From: Arenibacter algicola
Lineage (GTDB): Bacteria; Bacteroidota; Bacteroidia; Flavobacteriales; Flavobacteriaceae
Length of the DNA stretch: 64,000 bases
Assembly: GCF_000733925.1 (NCBI RefSeq)
Contig: NZ_JPOO01000001.1
Span: 1,550,001 to 1,614,000, forward strand
Direction: 5' to 3'
In this document: positions 47,084-55,996 of the stretch, one piece after another
Numbering within the stretch: position 1 is the first letter of the stretch
Layout of the letters: each line of letters begins with the position of its first letter
Notes under the pieces: model-generated
The model's database searches: none
What the model was told of the DNA's origin: nothing
What the model saw: the letters and a program-made list of their open reading frames with translations, nothing else
Program-made: the position numbers and the translations under genes

Positions 47084-49141
47084 ATGTTAAGAGATGATAA
47101 ACAAAGAGTAATAGGAAAGCTTATTACAATCAATTCTGAAAAATTCACCGTAGAGTTATTTAATCAATCTATCAACTTTACCATTAATGGATTTGATGAT
47201 ATTTATCAATATGCTCAGATAAATGGCTATGTTATCTTACCATATCAAGATTTTTATATAGTTGCTGAAATATATGGCGTTAGAGAAAAGGATGCTGATT
47301 TTAAATGGAAAGGAGAAAGGGAGCAAGTATTAAGTAAATCAAATTCAGTTAAATATATAGATATTTCTCCAATCGGTACCATTCAGGATAAGAGATTTAA
47401 GTATGGACTGTCTATTTTTCCTACTCTTTATTCAGATGTTTTGTACATTAAGAAGGAGGAGTTAGATTTAATTTTTGATGTGACCTACACTACAGAGCAA
47501 ATTCCAGAAACAGATTTTACAAGACTAAAACTTTTAGAAGTTGGCAGTTCTACAATTTTTCCGGATTATAAAGTTAAGATTGACATAAATGGATTTTTTG
47601 GATCCCATTCTGCTGTTCTGGGAAATACAGGAAGTGGCAAATCCTGCACAATAGCTTCGATGATTCAAAATTTATTTCGAAAGGAAAGCTTTAGTGCGGT
47701 TGGAGCAACGTTTATTTTTTTTGATGTAAATGGAGAATATCATAAAGCATTCAGTCAAGTAGATAATATTGATATAGAGATTAAATACTTATCAATTAAC
47801 GAAGTTAGGAATAAAACTAGTTTTAATTCTGTTTACGATGAGCTAAAAATTAACGATCGGATTATATATGAAGAATATAAATTACCTCATTGGTTTTTAA
47901 ATATTGAAGAGTGGGCATTACTCCTTCAAGCAAGTGAAAAGACGCAACTACCAATACTTAGAAAAGCATTAGGGATAGCCTCTATAATATCTAATTTTGA
48001 AAACGGAGAAGAATATAATAAACAACTGAACTCAATTTTGGCAACTGCAATTGGTCAAGTATTGAGAGCAGATTTAGGAAGTCCTTCAAAACGAGATCGT
48101 ATAGTTTCCATATTAAACAAATACAAAACAGATGATATAAATTTATCAAAGGCATTTAAATATTTTGATGAAGCTGGAAAGGAACACAGCCTAATTAAAT
48201 ATGATGACAGAAAACCACCCGTAGTCTGCACAATTGGCAATTGTTTAATGGTTCATTTTGGTGGACTAGTAGGAGCCGAGAACCTAATACAATATATAGA
48301 GAAAACTGATGACAGAGGATATCTTATTCTTGCTCCTCCTGAGGTGAAAATCCCTGAATTTTCTGATGACACCTATTTTTCCTTTGAATTGTTGGAAGAT
48401 GCTTTGGATTTGGCAATCCTTCATGAAGAGGCTTATGGAAATAAGCAAATACGAGATTATTGTTCATCACTTATTACTAGATTTAAAAGTTTGAAAGCCA
48501 GAAGTGAATTTAAATTTTTAACTATTGCTGATAAGCAGGAAAACCAAAAAACGTATATAAACAATTTATTAGGATTAAGTACTAATGAAAATAAGAAAAC
48601 ACAAATTACAATTATTGACTTAAACTCTGTCGAAGATGAAATAGTTGAGGTTACTTCCTGTGTTTTATCAAGAATGATTTTTGATAAGCTAAAGAATTAT
48701 AGTCCTAGAAATTCTTTTCCAGTTAATTTAATTTTAGAAGAAGCACATAGATATATATCAAATAATGAAATAACCTCTTTTGGTGATGCAAATCGAATTT
48801 TTGACAGGATAGCTAAAGAGGGTAGAAAGTATGGATTGTTTTTATTGATATCTTCACAACGGCCAAGTGAGCTATCCAAAACTGTATTATCTCAATGTAG
48901 TAATTTTGTTATTCATAGAATTCAGAACCCTGATGATTTATCTCAGATAAGACAAATGACGCCACATATCTCTAACAATATTCTAAGTCGATTACCATCT
49001 ATTCCAAGACAACACGCGTTAGTATTTGGACAATCGGTTCAGATACCAACATTATTTAGAGTGTTGGATGCAAATCCCACACCTCATAGTTCTGACAATG
49101 ATATTTCAAAAAATTGGTTTAAACCAAAACTTGTGGAATGA
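47084..49141 (+). CDS. HerA-type hexameric ATPase (HAS-barrel and DUF87)
   Basis: The 685-residue protein has an N-terminal HAS-barrel-like domain (about 5-90) and an FtsK-HerA ATPase domain. Walker A is GNTGSGKS (180-187), Walker B is VNLILEEAHRYI (547-558) with acidic E552-E553, and LLISSQRPSEL follows near 590 as the sensor/arginine-containing element. HerA proteins form hexameric rings on DNA or scaffold partner effectors. With SIR2 they form a known supramolecular anti-phage complex that degrades NAD+. Here the gene lies between two SIR2-like genes, with nine bases on one side and a four-base ATGA overlap on the other. The helical insertion about 240-380 is large. Confidence 0.9.
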   Translation: MLRDDKQRVIGKLITINSEKFTVELFNQSINFTINGFDDIYQYAQINGYVILPYQDFYIVAEIYGVREKDADFKWKGEREQVLSKSNSVKYIDISPIGTIQDKRFKYGLSIFPTLYSDVLYIKKEELDLIFDVTYTTEQIPETDFTRLKLLEVGSSTIFPDYKVKIDINGFFGSHSAVLGNTGSGKSCTIASMIQNLFRKESFSAVGATFIFFDVNGEYHKAFSQVDNIDIEIKYLSINEVRNKTSFNSVYDELKINDRIIYEEYKLPHWFLNIEEWALLLQASEKTQLPILRKALGIASIISNFENGEEYNKQLNSILATAIGQVLRADLGSPSKRDRIVSILNKYKTDDINLSKAFKYFDEAGKEHSLIKYDDRKPPVVCTIGNCLMVHFGGLVGAENLIQYIEKTDDRGYLILAPPEVKIPEFSDDTYFSFELLEDALDLAILHEEAYGNKQIRDYCSSLITRFKSLKARSEFKFLTIADKQENQKTYINNLLGLSTNENKKTQITIIDLNSVEDEIVEVTSCVLSRMIFDKLKNYSPRNSFPVNLILEEAHRYISNNEITSFGDANRIFDRIAKEGRKYGLFLLISSQRPSELSKTVLSQCSNFVIHRIQNPDDLSQIRQMTPHISNNILSRLPSIPRQHALVFGQSVQIPTLFRVLDANPTPHSSDNDISKNWFKPKLVE

Positions 49142-50262
49142 AATCAAGCAAATACAGTAATAACTCAATTGAGAATTTGAAAATCACCTATTATTTAGGG
49201 GCTGGAGCGAGCTATAATGCTGTGCCAATTTGGCAAGCTCAAAGCAAATCGATGATTCAAGTTGCAGACAATGTTGTTGGAGAGATAACTGATAAAGACT
49301 TAATTATTAAGGAAGATGGAAAACATCGGAATCTTTACAACGATAAAAAGCTTCTGAATATTTTCACAGGACTAAGAAAGTATGGTGAATTAGCAATGGA
49401 ATATGGATCTATAGATATATATGCACGAAGGCTACATTTATTAGATAGAAAAGGTGAATTAAATGATTTAAAATTTTATTTGAGTATTTACTTTGATTTA
49501 TGGGAAAATGAAATAGCACGTGGTAGGACTAAAAGTGGGCTAATTGAGAACAAGCAAGAGGTCTATACAAAAATTGATAAACGCTATTTCAGCTTATTAT
49601 CGGTCTTATTAGAAAAGTGTGAAACTTTTCCAAAGTTGAACGAGAATGTATCGTTTATAAGTTGGAATTATGATTTGCAGCTCGAAAGGGCATTCGAGTC
49701 GTTTCTTTCGCAAAAAACTTCATCACTTGTTGAATTGAATGACTATTTCCATTTTATGGAAAGTAATCAAAGTTCATTCAATAATATTATTCATCTTAAC
49801 GGATTTAGAGGAATGTTCAGATACCAAAAGAACTCTTATGAGACTGTTCAGGGAAAAAACTCAAAGAATCTTTATTCTTATTTAAATACTCTTATTGAGA
49901 ATTATTCTGAGTTCAATAGAAGTATTATGGACTATCAAGACACAATTAAATATGCATGGGAAAAAGACTCAAAGAGCTTGGAAAATGCGAAAAAGAGAAT
50001 GCATGAAACTAATATTCTTGTGATTATTGGATACTCTTTTCCTGCATTTAATAGAAAAATTGATCAAATTCTTATTGATGAGTTTGTTAAAGGAACCGAT
50101 GTCAAAAGAGTTATTTACCAAGATCCAAATGCCAATGAGGATATTATAACTTCAATTTTTGGTGGTTCAGAAAATGTTAAATATGAAAAGTTAAACACAG
50201 AACAGTTTCATGTTCCACATGAATTTTTGTTTCCTAGAAGTACTAAGGAAATAATAATGTGA
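49138..50262 (+). CDS. Second, divergent SIR2-like protein
   Basis: The 374-residue protein overlaps the end of herA by four bases (ATGA), so it is translationally coupled. It shows SIR2-like landmarks in the right order: ITYYLGAGASYNAVP with G-A-G-A-S at 21-25, SFISWNYDLQLERA with N177 and D179, IIHLNGFRG with H219, and VIIGYSFPAFNRKID near 296-309. Spacing and sequence differ from the other SIR2 protein in the operon, so it is not a recent duplicate. Whether it keeps NADase activity or acts as a sensor or regulator is open. It is the last gene before the island's right end. Confidence 0.8.
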   Translation: MKSSKYSNNSIENLKITYYLGAGASYNAVPIWQAQSKSMIQVADNVVGEITDKDLIIKEDGKHRNLYNDKKLLNIFTGLRKYGELAMEYGSIDIYARRLHLLDRKGELNDLKFYLSIYFDLWENEIARGRTKSGLIENKQEVYTKIDKRYFSLLSVLLEKCETFPKLNENVSFISWNYDLQLERAFESFLSQKTSSLVELNDYFHFMESNQSSFNNIIHLNGFRGMFRYQKNSYETVQGKNSKNLYSYLNTLIENYSEFNRSIMDYQDTIKYAWEKDSKSLENAKKRMHETNILVIIGYSFPAFNRKIDQILIDEFVKGTDVKRVIYQDPNANEDIITSIFGGSENVKYEKLNTEQFHVPHEFLFPRSTKEIIM

Positions 50263-50477
50263 ATGATGGAATTAATTGTGAGTAAGAAACGAAAAAGTGA
50301 TTAGGAGGTTCGATTGACATAAATTGTATTAAATTTTTCATTAATTTTACGTTGTAAAAGACTCCAAAATAGGCTTTTAAATATGCCATTTTCAACCGAG
50401 TTAAGATATCGGTTAACCGTACTGAAAATTGAATGTAAGTAATTGATAATTAGCGTATTGAGATGTGGTTCTTAGGA

Positions 50478-50490
50478 CTGTCATCCCGAC
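50478..50490 (+). repeat. attR direct repeat
   Basis: CTGTCATCCCGAC, identical to 36501-36513 at the end of tRNA-Pro. It lies 215 bases after the last cargo gene. Confidence 0.7.
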
Positions 50491-50497
50491 CAAGCGG

Positions 50498-50530
50498 AAA
50501 AGTGATTTGCGAAAGTAGATCACTTTTTGA
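50498..50530 (+). terminator. Hairpin after attR, probably the original tRNA-Pro terminator
   Basis: AAAAGTGAT (50498-50506) pairs with ATCACTTTT (50519-50527) over a 12-base loop and runs into T residues. It lies eight bases after attR, where the terminator of the uninterrupted tRNA gene would be. Confidence 0.55.
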
Positions 50531-50594
50531 TTTTCAGTGAGAGCCTATAATTTTGGTTCGAATCCGACCATTCTTTCAGAGCTCCAAGGTCCAT

Positions 50595-51078
50595 TTAATA
50601 TTTGGTATTGGGTTCTAAGTCAATATCTATCATATGCAACAGCTTAAAACCGGGTTGTTTTGTCCCTACACGGTCTAATGGTTCTAAATCGATGATTTCT
50701 TTTTCCTTAAATACCTTATATGGTGCTGGCTTTGTAAATCTGCCGCGATTGGAATCTTAGTATACATGCAGCTCCTTAAATCTTAAGCCGACGTACAATT
50801 GCTCATGAAAATTGGGATGGTATTCCTTGAATTTTGCCATTTGCTCTTCCGACAGCTTCGCAAAATATTGAGCATACATTTATTAAATATGGGCCCTGTT
50901 AATTTGGTAAACGCTACGTCATATGGCGTAGCAAAGTTATTTAGGTTACCCAAAACCATAATTTGATTTGTTTTAAGACTGTAAGTAAACCTTACAGCTC
51001 CATTTTCTAGTGCCGTTGTATTTTATTGAGCGGTCACCATGCCCACCAGAGCGACAGCAAATAGTGTAAAAAAAAAAG
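50595..51078 (-). pseudogene. Decayed gene for a small secreted protein
   Basis: Read on the minus strand, a signal-peptide-like stretch FFTLFAVALVGMVTAQ is followed by an in-frame stop (51023-51025). The same frame continues as NTTALENGAVRFTYSLKTNQ and on to about 50880. There the reading must change frame to MYAQYFAKLSEEQMAKFKEY and LYVGLRFKELHVY, which ends at a stop (50757-50759), after which the frame is open again to 50595 (ending IDIDLEPNTKY). The start codon is missing, its place taken by the terminator of the susCD operon. Two stops and one shift make this a pseudogene. I do not recognise the family. Confidence 0.5.
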
Positions 51079-51107
51079 GGAGTAGAATTAATTCCACTCC
51101 CTTTTTC
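51074..51107 (-). terminator. Terminator of third susCD operon
   Basis: GGGAGT and ACTCCC flank the self-complementary GAATTAATTC, with A runs on one side and T runs on the other, so it can work in both directions. On the minus strand it follows the susD stop by 27 bases. Confidence 0.85.
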
Positions 51108-51133
51108 AATCTAACTTAAATTAATTCTCTAGC

Positions 51134-52786
51134 TTAATAACCTGGGTTTTGGGTAGTAAGTGCGTTGCCGCTTTCGTCTTTGCCTCCAGCATCGATTTGA
51201 GATTGAGGTATTGGCATATATTCATGCTTGCCTGCAACAAACGTAGCACCGGTTAAAAAGCCTCTGGCTATCTGTTCTTTTGCTAAATAGGTGTTTATAA
51301 CATCTGCTGCTATACCCCACCTTACTAAATCAAAAAAGCGATGACCTTCGTGTGCCATTTCCAAACGACGTTCCGTTCTTAAGGCTATTGTAGCTTCTTC
51401 TTTTGAAGCAAAGGGATCATCATAGGTGTCGATCAAATAGTTGGCTGCATTTGCAGTGCCTTCGAGGTTTTGAATATAACTACCTGTTTTTGCACGCTCC
51501 CTTATCATATTTATATAAGTTCTTCCTTCTTCCAAATTCTCCAATTCTATTTCTGCTTCTGCTTTCCAAAGCAAAACATCGGCATATCTAATAATGCTAT
51601 AGTTGGCAGCTGTTACATAAGGCCAAGATTGCAAATAAGCAGGATGATTTGCTGAGATTACTCTTTTCTTAGGTCCATATGGGCCATAAGTAGCTAGATC
51701 CCTGGCCCAACTTTCTTCATAGTTGATCTCTAAATCTTTGTAAGGAATCCCTGGTCTTCCAATGGTAACATCCAACCTTGGGTCAACATTATCACTTTCG
51801 GTAACATCATCATTTCCAATTATAGGCATTCCGTCAACATCTGTTTTATACGCATTTACCAAATTTTGGGAAGGACGTAAAAAGCCATATGCTGCATATC
51901 TTGGACCACCTGGAGGCATTAAACGATCACCTATAGACCCATTATAATTACTGGGTGAACCATCATTTATTGAATATTGAATGGCAAAAACAACTTCTTC
52001 ACCATTGTCGTTTTCAGGAATAAATATTTCACTGAAATTAGGGGTTAAACTATAACCTCCTTTAGAAATAACTTCGTCTGCGGCATCACTGGCCAACTGC
52101 CATTCTCCCTGGTATAAATATGTTTTACTCAAGTATGCCCATGCAGCGTATTTGGTTGGTCTTCCTGGATCTGCCTGAGTTTCTGGTAATACGGCAATGG
52201 CTGCATTAAAATCATCTTCTATTTTTGTCCAAATTTCTTCAGGAGTAATTTGGGTGTTTGACAAGTAATTTCCATCCTCATCCGTATAGGAGATTCTATT
52301 GTAAAGTTTTTTAAGTTCAAAGTAAAAATGACCTCTTAAAAAACGCATTTCGGCAACGCGTTGCGTTTTGGTAGCCTCATCAAATTCGGTAGTATTTTTT
52401 AAGGCTTTTAAAACGGTATTTGCACGATAAACCCCTTCATAGAGTACGCTCCATTTTTGAACAACATCTATAATTTGTCCATCAATATTGTAAATCTCCA
52501 TTCTGTGAATTTGGTTTTGGTCACCTGTACCGCCACCACCTTTATAGGCATCATCAGAAAGCACATCTCCAAAACTCCAGTTGGATGCTGGCGAGTTAAA
52601 AGCATTGGAGGCTTCATTACCTTGTCCATTTAATATGCTGTAAGCAGAGATTACCAAAGATTCTATGTTTTCGGGTAATTCAACCTGATCGTCCGTTAGC
52701 TCTCCAAATGGTTCTTTTTCCAAGAACTCATCGCTACAAGAGGCTAGTAACCCAATTAAGGCAAATAATATGATTATATTTTTCAT
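51134..52786 (-). CDS. RagB/SusD family surface lipoprotein
   Basis: The 550-residue lipoprotein has its lipobox at LLASC (Cys17), followed by SDEFLEKEP. It is a classical SusD, unlike the two SusD-like_2 proteins of the plus-strand locus: the N-terminal SusD_N part includes ESLVISAYSILNG and RFLRGHFYFELKKLYN, and the RagB part includes YSIIRYADVLLWKAEAEIEL and RTERRLEMAHEGHRFFDLVRWG near the C-terminus. It acts as glycan-binding partner of the SusC encoded 12 bases upstream. No enzyme gene adjoins this pair in the window, so its substrate cannot be guessed. Confidence 0.95.
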   Translation of the reverse strand: MKNIIILFALIGLLASCSDEFLEKEPFGELTDDQVELPENIESLVISAYSILNGQGNEASNAFNSPASNWSFGDVLSDDAYKGGGGTGDQNQIHRMEIYNIDGQIIDVVQKWSVLYEGVYRANTVLKALKNTTEFDEATKTQRVAEMRFLRGHFYFELKKLYNRISYTDEDGNYLSNTQITPEEIWTKIEDDFNAAIAVLPETQADPGRPTKYAAWAYLSKTYLYQGEWQLASDAADEVISKGGYSLTPNFSEIFIPENDNGEEVVFAIQYSINDGSPSNYNGSIGDRLMPPGGPRYAAYGFLRPSQNLVNAYKTDVDGMPIIGNDDVTESDNVDPRLDVTIGRPGIPYKDLEINYEESWARDLATYGPYGPKKRVISANHPAYLQSWPYVTAANYSIIRYADVLLWKAEAEIELENLEEGRTYINMIRERAKTGSYIQNLEGTANAANYLIDTYDDPFASKEEATIALRTERRLEMAHEGHRFFDLVRWGIAADVINTYLAKEQIARGFLTGATFVAGKHEYMPIPQSQIDAGGKDESGNALTTQNPGY

Positions 52787-52798
52787 TTTGTTATTTTT

Positions 52799-55700
52799 TT
52801 AAAAGTTGAAATTAAGACCTAATGTAAATGTCTGTGAACTTGGGTAAATACCTCTGTCTACACCAATATCCAAGTTACGGTCATCGGAATCGTAATTCTG
52901 TAATCCAATTTCCGGATCCAATCCTTCATATCCTGTAATGGTAAATAAATTGTAGGCTTCCAAATAAACTCTAATACGCGAAGCTTTTATTTTTTCAGCT
53001 ACATTCTCTGGAAGGGTGTACCCCAATTGAAAAGTTTTTAAGCGTAAAAATGAACCGTCCTGTACATAATAAGAAGAAGGTCTAATATTGTTATTAGGGT
53101 CATTTAAAGAAACTCTAGCCAAATCGGTATTCGTATTTTGTGGTGTCCAAGCATTTAGAATACGATCATTCTTATTGTAGTTGGCCAAGTTGAAAAAATC
53201 AGTATAGTATCGCGACAAATCATAAATATCATTTCCTTGCGAACCTTGAAAGAACAATGTTAAATCCAATGCTTTGTAATTGGCCGTGAAGTTAATACCA
53301 TAGGTGAAATCTGCGTGTGGAGAACCTATAAAAGTACGATCGCGATCATCAATAACATTATCGTTGTTGATGTCCTTAAATCTATAATCCCCAGCAACTG
53401 CACTCGACTGATTACTAGAGGCCGCTTCTGCATCGGAAGCAAAAATACCTTCTACTACATGACCATAGAACGAAGCTATTGGTTGTCCAACTGCAGTTCT
53501 TGAGGTACTCTGGTCAAAATTTACGCTATGTAAAACCCCAGGGTCTGTTTCTATGAAATTAATACCTTCTCCTAAAGACAATAATTCATTATCAATAACA
53601 GAGAAATTAACCCCTATATTAAAGTTAAAGTCCTTTGCACGGTCACTTTGATAATCTGCGGTAAACTCAAAACCTTTGTTTTCCATCTCGCCCACATTCT
53701 GCCATTGACCGCTATTTGAAAAACCTGCTTGATCTGGTGCCAAGGTTTTAAACAATAATAAATCTTCTGTGTTTTTATAAAAGTAGTCCGCAGAAAAAGT
53801 CAGGGCATCATTGAGAAAGCCAAAATCCAAACCAATATTGGTCTGTGTAGTTGTTTCCCATTTTAAATCGGGATTCGCAATTCTGGATAATGTAAAACCA
53901 GTTTGTGTGCTATTTTGAGCTCCATCAATGGCGTAATTGGAATAGTACGGATTACTGCAATATCCAGATAGTGTTTGGTAAGCAGGGATGTCCTGATTAC
54001 CTGTTACGCCCCAGCCGGCACGTATTTTTAAGTTGGATATAACCCCTTCATTATTAAAGAAGTTTTCTTCGGATATTTTCCAGCCCGCTGATAGTGCAGG
54101 AAAAGTACCCCATCTATTATTTAACAATTTAGAAGTACCATCACGTCTCAAGGTAGCAGAAAACAAATATTTATTATCGTAGGTATAATTTAATTTACCG
54201 AAATACGAGAATAAGGAGTACTCTATTTTATCACCGCTATTCGTTTGTGTGCCTTGGTCACCTGCATTTAATATTCTAATGTTTAGTTCATTGGTAGGAA
54301 GATCATCAATAGAAGCGGTTGTAACTTCATATAGATTTTCTATGCTTTCAATCCCGACTAAGGCACTAAAATTATGTTTGTCGGCAAAAGTTTTTGTGTA
54401 ATTCAAGGTATTCGACCAAACCCAGTCGAACTGCTTATTATTTCTGACAGATAAACTATTGATTACTCGCTGAGGATTTGGCTCCTTGTAAGTAGGACTA
54501 AATGATGTTCTGTCTGATGTAGTATAATTAAGTCCAAAATTAGTTTTGAATTTTAAGTCTTCAAAAAGTTGAATTTCGGTAAATACATTACCAAATACGC
54601 GTACCCTGTTTTCAATATTATCTTTATTTCGGTATAAATTACCCAATGGATTTTGGGTATCCGATAATGGATAACCAGTGAATTCTCCATTAATATCATA
54701 AACTGGAGCAATACTTGGAATTCTGAAGGCGTCGTAAACGGCATTGCCCAACAATGAATTAGTACTGGTGCCAACACTTTTGGAGTAGACAACGGTAAGG
54801 TTTTCGCCTATTGTTACAACATCATTGAACAATTTGTAGTCCGAATTTAAACGTGCGGTAATTCTACTAAAATCGGTGTATTTCAAGGTGCCTTCTTGAT
54901 CAAAATAGCCTAAAGAGAACATACTATGCGACTTTTCACCTCCTTTGGCCAAACTTAGGTTGTAAGATTGAATAATGGCTGGATCAAAAATTTCGCCGAC
55001 CCAATCCGTGTTGGCGGAAGGAATTGTATTTTCAGCATCCAAAAAATCAGGAATTACGGGTGTAGCACCGTTGCCATATATGGCATGGGCAGGTGTTATT
55101 CCATCATTGGCAAAACCTTGCCAATATACATTCCCATAATTTTCCGCACTTAAATTATTCGGTAAATTAGTAGTGTTCTGAATACCGGAATGCATGTTGA
55201 TGGAAACTTTTGTTTCGTCAGATTTTCCTTTTTTTGTAGTAATGATCACAACACCATTTGCGGCCCTAGATCCGTAGATACTCGAAGATGATGCATCTTT
55301 TAATACTTGAAGGGACTCAATATCGTTAGGGTTGATAAGATTGATACCTGAAGTTGTAGGTACACCATCTATTACATAAAGAGGATCGTTATTTCGTATC
55401 GTACTATAACCTCTAATTCTAAGGCTGCTTGGGCCACCAGGAGAGGCCGAGCTTACCACGTTAACACCAGAAACCTGGCCCTGTAGCATATTGTCGACAC
55501 TAGCAACAGGCTGGCTTACAACACCACCCATATCAACAATAGCGACGGCTCCAGTTAGATCACTTTTTCTTTCTGATGTATATCCTGTAACTACTACCTC
55601 GGATAATGCAGCGGCATTCTCCAATAAAGTTACAGAGATATTAGCCTCTCCGTTTAAGCTGACTTCTTGTGTGTTAAAACCTATATATGAAATGACCAAA

Positions 55701-55996
55701 ACGGCATTTTCATCGGATACATCTATTGAGAAATTACCATCAAAATCAGTAGTAGTTCCGTTAGTGGTACCTTTTTCCATAATACTTGCACCTGGGAGCG
55801 GCTCTCCTAAATTATCTGTAATGGTACCTGATACTGTTTGTTGATACGCGCTATATTCAGCGTTTATAATATCGTTGTTTACATGTGCATAACTGTTGGA
55901 ATATAGCGCAACGAATACTAGTAAAAACAACGAACCAATCTTTGTTCTTTGCGATTTTGAATACGAACATTTAATGTTCTGTCGAGGGTTTAGCAT
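52799..55996 (-). CDS. SusC-like TonB-dependent outer-membrane receptor
   Basis: The 1065-residue protein has a long N-terminus with a hydrophobic signal segment (GSLFLLVFVALYSNSYAHV). It then has a carboxypeptidase-regulatory-like domain (VSGTITDNLGEPLPGASIM, FDGNFSIDV, VLVISYIGF), the plug entrance ALSEVVVTGY, a plug with LQGQVSGVNVVSSASPGG and SIYGSRAANGVVIITTKKG, and a barrel ending FTLGLNFNF. It forms an operon with the following susD. It is less similar to the two plus-strand SusC proteins than those are to each other. No anti-sigma or hybrid regulator gene adjoins it. Confidence 0.95.
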   Translation of the reverse strand: MLNPRQNIKCSYSKSQRTKIGSLFLLVFVALYSNSYAHVNNDIINAEYSAYQQTVSGTITDNLGEPLPGASIMEKGTTNGTTTDFDGNFSIDVSDENAVLVISYIGFNTQEVSLNGEANISVTLLENAAALSEVVVTGYTSERKSDLTGAVAIVDMGGVVSQPVASVDNMLQGQVSGVNVVSSASPGGPSSLRIRGYSTIRNNDPLYVIDGVPTTSGINLINPNDIESLQVLKDASSSSIYGSRAANGVVIITTKKGKSDETKVSINMHSGIQNTTNLPNNLSAENYGNVYWQGFANDGITPAHAIYGNGATPVIPDFLDAENTIPSANTDWVGEIFDPAIIQSYNLSLAKGGEKSHSMFSLGYFDQEGTLKYTDFSRITARLNSDYKLFNDVVTIGENLTVVYSKSVGTSTNSLLGNAVYDAFRIPSIAPVYDINGEFTGYPLSDTQNPLGNLYRNKDNIENRVRVFGNVFTEIQLFEDLKFKTNFGLNYTTSDRTSFSPTYKEPNPQRVINSLSVRNNKQFDWVWSNTLNYTKTFADKHNFSALVGIESIENLYEVTTASIDDLPTNELNIRILNAGDQGTQTNSGDKIEYSLFSYFGKLNYTYDNKYLFSATLRRDGTSKLLNNRWGTFPALSAGWKISEENFFNNEGVISNLKIRAGWGVTGNQDIPAYQTLSGYCSNPYYSNYAIDGAQNSTQTGFTLSRIANPDLKWETTTQTNIGLDFGFLNDALTFSADYFYKNTEDLLLFKTLAPDQAGFSNSGQWQNVGEMENKGFEFTADYQSDRAKDFNFNIGVNFSVIDNELLSLGEGINFIETDPGVLHSVNFDQSTSRTAVGQPIASFYGHVVEGIFASDAEAASSNQSSAVAGDYRFKDINNDNVIDDRDRTFIGSPHADFTYGINFTANYKALDLTLFFQGSQGNDIYDLSRYYTDFFNLANYNKNDRILNAWTPQNTNTDLARVSLNDPNNNIRPSSYYVQDGSFLRLKTFQLGYTLPENVAEKIKASRIRVYLEAYNLFTITGYEGLDPEIGLQNYDSDDRNLDIGVDRGIYPSSQTFTLGLNFNF

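Larger units (their letters stand above)
36501..50490. mobile_element. Integrative genomic island in tRNA-Pro, about 14 kb
   Basis: The 13-base sequence CTGTCATCCCGAC at the 3' end of tRNA-Pro (36501-36513) recurs in the same orientation at 50478-50490. A tyrosine recombinase lies just inside the tRNA end, the usual layout of tRNA-targeted elements. The segment between carries accessory genes: a transporter permease, small unknown genes, an XRE regulator, an AbiE pair and a SIR2/HerA operon. No relaxase, coupling protein, replication or phage structural gene is present, so it is probably mobilised by other elements or decayed. The right half is visibly richer in A and T than the flanking glycan loci. 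Confidence 0.75.
50263..50594. other. Right end of island with attR and tRNA-like debris
   Basis: There is no gene in this stretch. It contains attR (50478-50490), a hairpin with T run (50498-50527), the 13-mer TTGATTTTCAGTG (50527-50539) that also occurs downstream of the intact tRNA (36553-36565), and a T-arm-like segment TTGG TTCGAAT CCGA (50553-50567). Confidence 0.5.

Noticed and set aside
36513..50477. Prophage
   Set aside because: Apart from the integrase and a small repressor-like gene there is no terminase, portal, capsid, tail or lysis gene.
36513..50477. Full conjugative element
   Set aside because: No relaxase, coupling protein or type IV secretion (Tra) gene was found.
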